Below are positions 62,266 to 64,000 of a stretch of DNA of 64,000 nt, one piece after another. A model generated the notes under the pieces. It was not told the DNA's origin, searched no databases, and saw only the letters and a program-made list of their open reading frames with translations. The position numbers were made by a program, and so were the translations under genes. Source of the stretch: Mucilaginibacter cryoferens (lineage in GTDB: Bacteria; Bacteroidota; Bacteroidia; Sphingobacteriales; Sphingobacteriaceae); the NCBI RefSeq assembly GCF_014205845.1, contig NZ_JACHCR010000002.1, positions 393,078-457,077 of the forward strand. The letters are read 5' to 3'. The first letter of the stretch is position 1, and every line of letters starts with the position of its first letter.

Positions 62266-64000
62266 ATGAATAAGTTTATTTGTGCTGCTTTATTGTTTAC
62301 TGCCTTGGGCCTAAAAGGTTTTAGCCAAACTGCCCCTAAGCCTTATGGTGTATTGCCAACCAAAGGCCAGTTAAACTGGCAGCAAATGGAAATGTATTGC
62401 ATTATCCACTACGGTGTTGATGTGTATACCAACAAGGAGTGGGGCTACGGCGATGAAGATCCAAAACTGATTAATCCATCGCAGTTTAGCGCTATGCAGA
62501 TTGTAGCGGCCGCCAAAGCCGGTGGTTTTAAAGGTGTGGTAGTTGTGGCTAAGCACCACGATGGTTTTTGCATTTGGCCAACTAAAACTACAACGCACAA
62601 TATCTCCCAAAGCCCGTATAAAAATGGCAAAGGCGATATGATGAAAGAGTACCGCGAAGCCTGCGATAAATTGGGGATGCAATTAGGTGTTTACTGCTCG
62701 CCCTGGGACAGGAACAATGCTAACTACGGTACCGACGAATACATTAAAATTTACCGTGCCCAATTAAAAGAGTTGTATACCAATTATGGTCCGCTGTTTA
62801 TATCATGGCACGATGGCGCCAATGGTGGCGATGGCTATTACGGCGGCAAACGCGAAGCAAGGCATATAGACAGATCTACGTATTACGGCTGGGATACTAC
62901 CTGGGCTATTACCCGCAAGCTACAGCCCAATGCGGTTATATTTGGCGATGTTGGCCCCGATGTACGCTGGGTTGGCAACGAGGAAGGCCATGCAGGCGAA
63001 ACCTGCTGGGCTACTTATACGCCGCATGCACCGGTAGAGGGTAAAAAACCGGGTAATGGTTTTGTAAAAGATTATGAAGGCACAGAAGGTACCCGTAACG
63101 GCGATTACTGGATGCCTGCTGAGTGTGATGTATCATTAAGACCAGGTTGGTTTTACCACAAAACGCAGGATGATGGTGTTAAATCGCCTTATGCCTTGCT
63201 CGATCTTTATTATAAAAGTGTAGGTCGTGGTGCCGATCTTGACCTGGGTTTATCACCAGACCAGCGTGGTATTGTAAACGAGATAGATGTAAAATCACTC
63301 ACCCAATTTGGTAAATTGCTAAAGCAAACATTTGCCGTAAACCTGGCAAGTGGCGCTACATTAACAGCCAGTAATGTACGTGGGGGTAACAAAGCAAAAT
63401 TTGGCCCTCAGTTTTTGTTAGATAACAACAGGTATAGTTATTGGGCTACAGATGATAAAGTAACCGCACCTAGTTTAACTATCGATCTGCATACGCCAAA
63501 AACGTTCAATGTTATTCGCCTGCGCGAGAATATTAAATTAGGTCAGCGTATTGAAGCTTTTGAGGTTGATGCTTTTATTGCCGGTAAATGGCAGCAAATA
63601 GGTGGTGCTACCAGTATTGGTGGTAACAGGCTTATCCGGTTAACACAAAATATTACCGCAAGTAAATTGAGATTGAGGATCACCAAATCGCCTGTTTCAA
63701 TTGCATTAAGCGATTTTGGGTTGTTTAAAGAGCCGGTACATTTAACCGCACCAAAAATTACCAGGAGTAAAGCGGGCGAAGTAAGTATTACAACCGAAGC
63801 GCCGGTAAGCGCTATCTATTATACTTTGAACGGAACGGAGCCAACGTTAAACTCAACAGTTTACCAAAAGCCATTTATGATAATGGACGGCGGTATAGTT
63901 AAGGCCCGTAGTTTTGAAGGTAAAACCCAAAAAAGCGATATTACTTTTGCCTCGTTAGGTTATGCCAAGGCAGATTGGAAGGTTGTTAACGCAACGGCCG
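62266..64000 (+). CDS. Alpha-L-fucosidase (GH29), truncated by window end
   Basis: The frame is open from ATG 62266 to the last base, at least 578 residues. Signal peptide MNKFICAALLFTALGLKGFSQ. GH29 barrel: IIHYGVDVYTNKEWGYG, VVAKHHDGFCIWPT and the likely nucleophile D183 in SWHDGANG. After the barrel come a discoidin-like (F5/8 type C) carbohydrate-binding segment (about 380-485: SLTIDLHTPKTFNVIRLREN) and a chitobiase C-terminal-like repeat (about 500-545: VSAIYYTLNGTEPT). Removes fucose from glycan ends; with GH20 it suits N-glycan, mucin or milk-type oligosaccharide breakdown. The stop lies outside the window. Confidence 0.93.
   Translation, partial: MNKFICAALLFTALGLKGFSQTAPKPYGVLPTKGQLNWQQMEMYCIIHYGVDVYTNKEWGYGDEDPKLINPSQFSAMQIVAAAKAGGFKGVVVVAKHHDGFCIWPTKTTTHNISQSPYKNGKGDMMKEYREACDKLGMQLGVYCSPWDRNNANYGTDEYIKIYRAQLKELYTNYGPLFISWHDGANGGDGYYGGKREARHIDRSTYYGWDTTWAITRKLQPNAVIFGDVGPDVRWVGNEEGHAGETCWATYTPHAPVEGKKPGNGFVKDYEGTEGTRNGDYWMPAECDVSLRPGWFYHKTQDDGVKSPYALLDLYYKSVGRGADLDLGLSPDQRGIVNEIDVKSLTQFGKLLKQTFAVNLASGATLTASNVRGGNKAKFGPQFLLDNNRYSYWATDDKVTAPSLTIDLHTPKTFNVIRLRENIKLGQRIEAFEVDAFIAGKWQQIGGATSIGGNRLIRLTQNITASKLRLRITKSPVSIALSDFGLFKEPVHLTAPKITRSKAGEVSITTEAPVSAIYYTLNGTEPTLNSTVYQKPFMIMDGGIVKARSFEGKTQKSDITFASLGYAKADWKVVNATA

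Overview
The window reads as chromosome of a Bacteroidota bacterium, most likely Sphingobacteriaceae and close to Mucilaginibacter or Pedobacter (inference). The signs are moderate GC, absence of Shine-Dalgarno leaders, a -7 promoter element of the TAnnTTTG type with an upstream TTG (clearest before rplU), ECF sigma/anti-sigma pairs, L27 with an alanine/lysine tail, and secreted GH20 and GH29 glycosidases. No rRNA, tRNA, CRISPR array or intact insertion sequence was seen.

Left part (1-24421), mostly housekeeping: a truncated membrane acyltransferase followed by a LytS-type histidine kinase and LytTR regulator; a RibD/DHFR-like reductase; an ECF sigma factor with a membrane partner; a dicarboxylate/amino-acid symporter; a 166-bp palindromic MITE/REP-like element; rplU-rpmA; a minus-strand run of M1 peptidase, TonB-like protein, polyprenyl synthase and RNase R; a PIN toxin-antitoxin pair; a fused two-cassette ABC ATPase with a 3'-5' exonuclease; a second ECF module (sigma factor, an inner-membrane/outer-barrel fusion and a lipoprotein) whose two promoters share a precisely spaced motif; PBP1C; and a family 2 glycosyltransferase.

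Centre (24426-52645), the notable part: about 28 kb, every gene on the minus strand. Read from its probable promoter, the order is a receiver-only response regulator, a receiver-like/sugar-phosphate transferase fusion, a half-length TolC-like protein, a Wzc-like chain-length ATPase, a 45-residue membrane microprotein, Wzy, a hexapeptide acetyltransferase, Wzx, a GT4-like and a GT2 enzyme, an A-T-TE NRPS-like enzyme, an OafA-type acyltransferase, two more GT2 enzymes, a hybrid NRPS/PKS (A-T-KS-AT-T-aminotransferase), a C-A-T-TE NRPS and an Sfp-type phosphopantetheinyl transferase. Wzx/Wzy exopolysaccharide assembly is therefore interleaved with an assembly line predicted to make a beta-amino-acid/glycine product. 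No dedicated peptide exporter is present. The working hypothesis is that the peptide-type product, or aminoacyl groups, decorates or accompanies the exported glycan.

Right part (53222-64000): two VOC proteins and a DoxX protein; a Nudix/winged-helix regulator divergent from a secreted type-B carboxylesterase with a perfect inverted repeat between them; a LysE exporter; a SMUG2-type DNA glycosylase; a small hypothetical protein; an MgtC-like protein; and a two-gene glycan-degradation operon (GH20 hexosaminidase, then GH29 fucosidase running off the window end).
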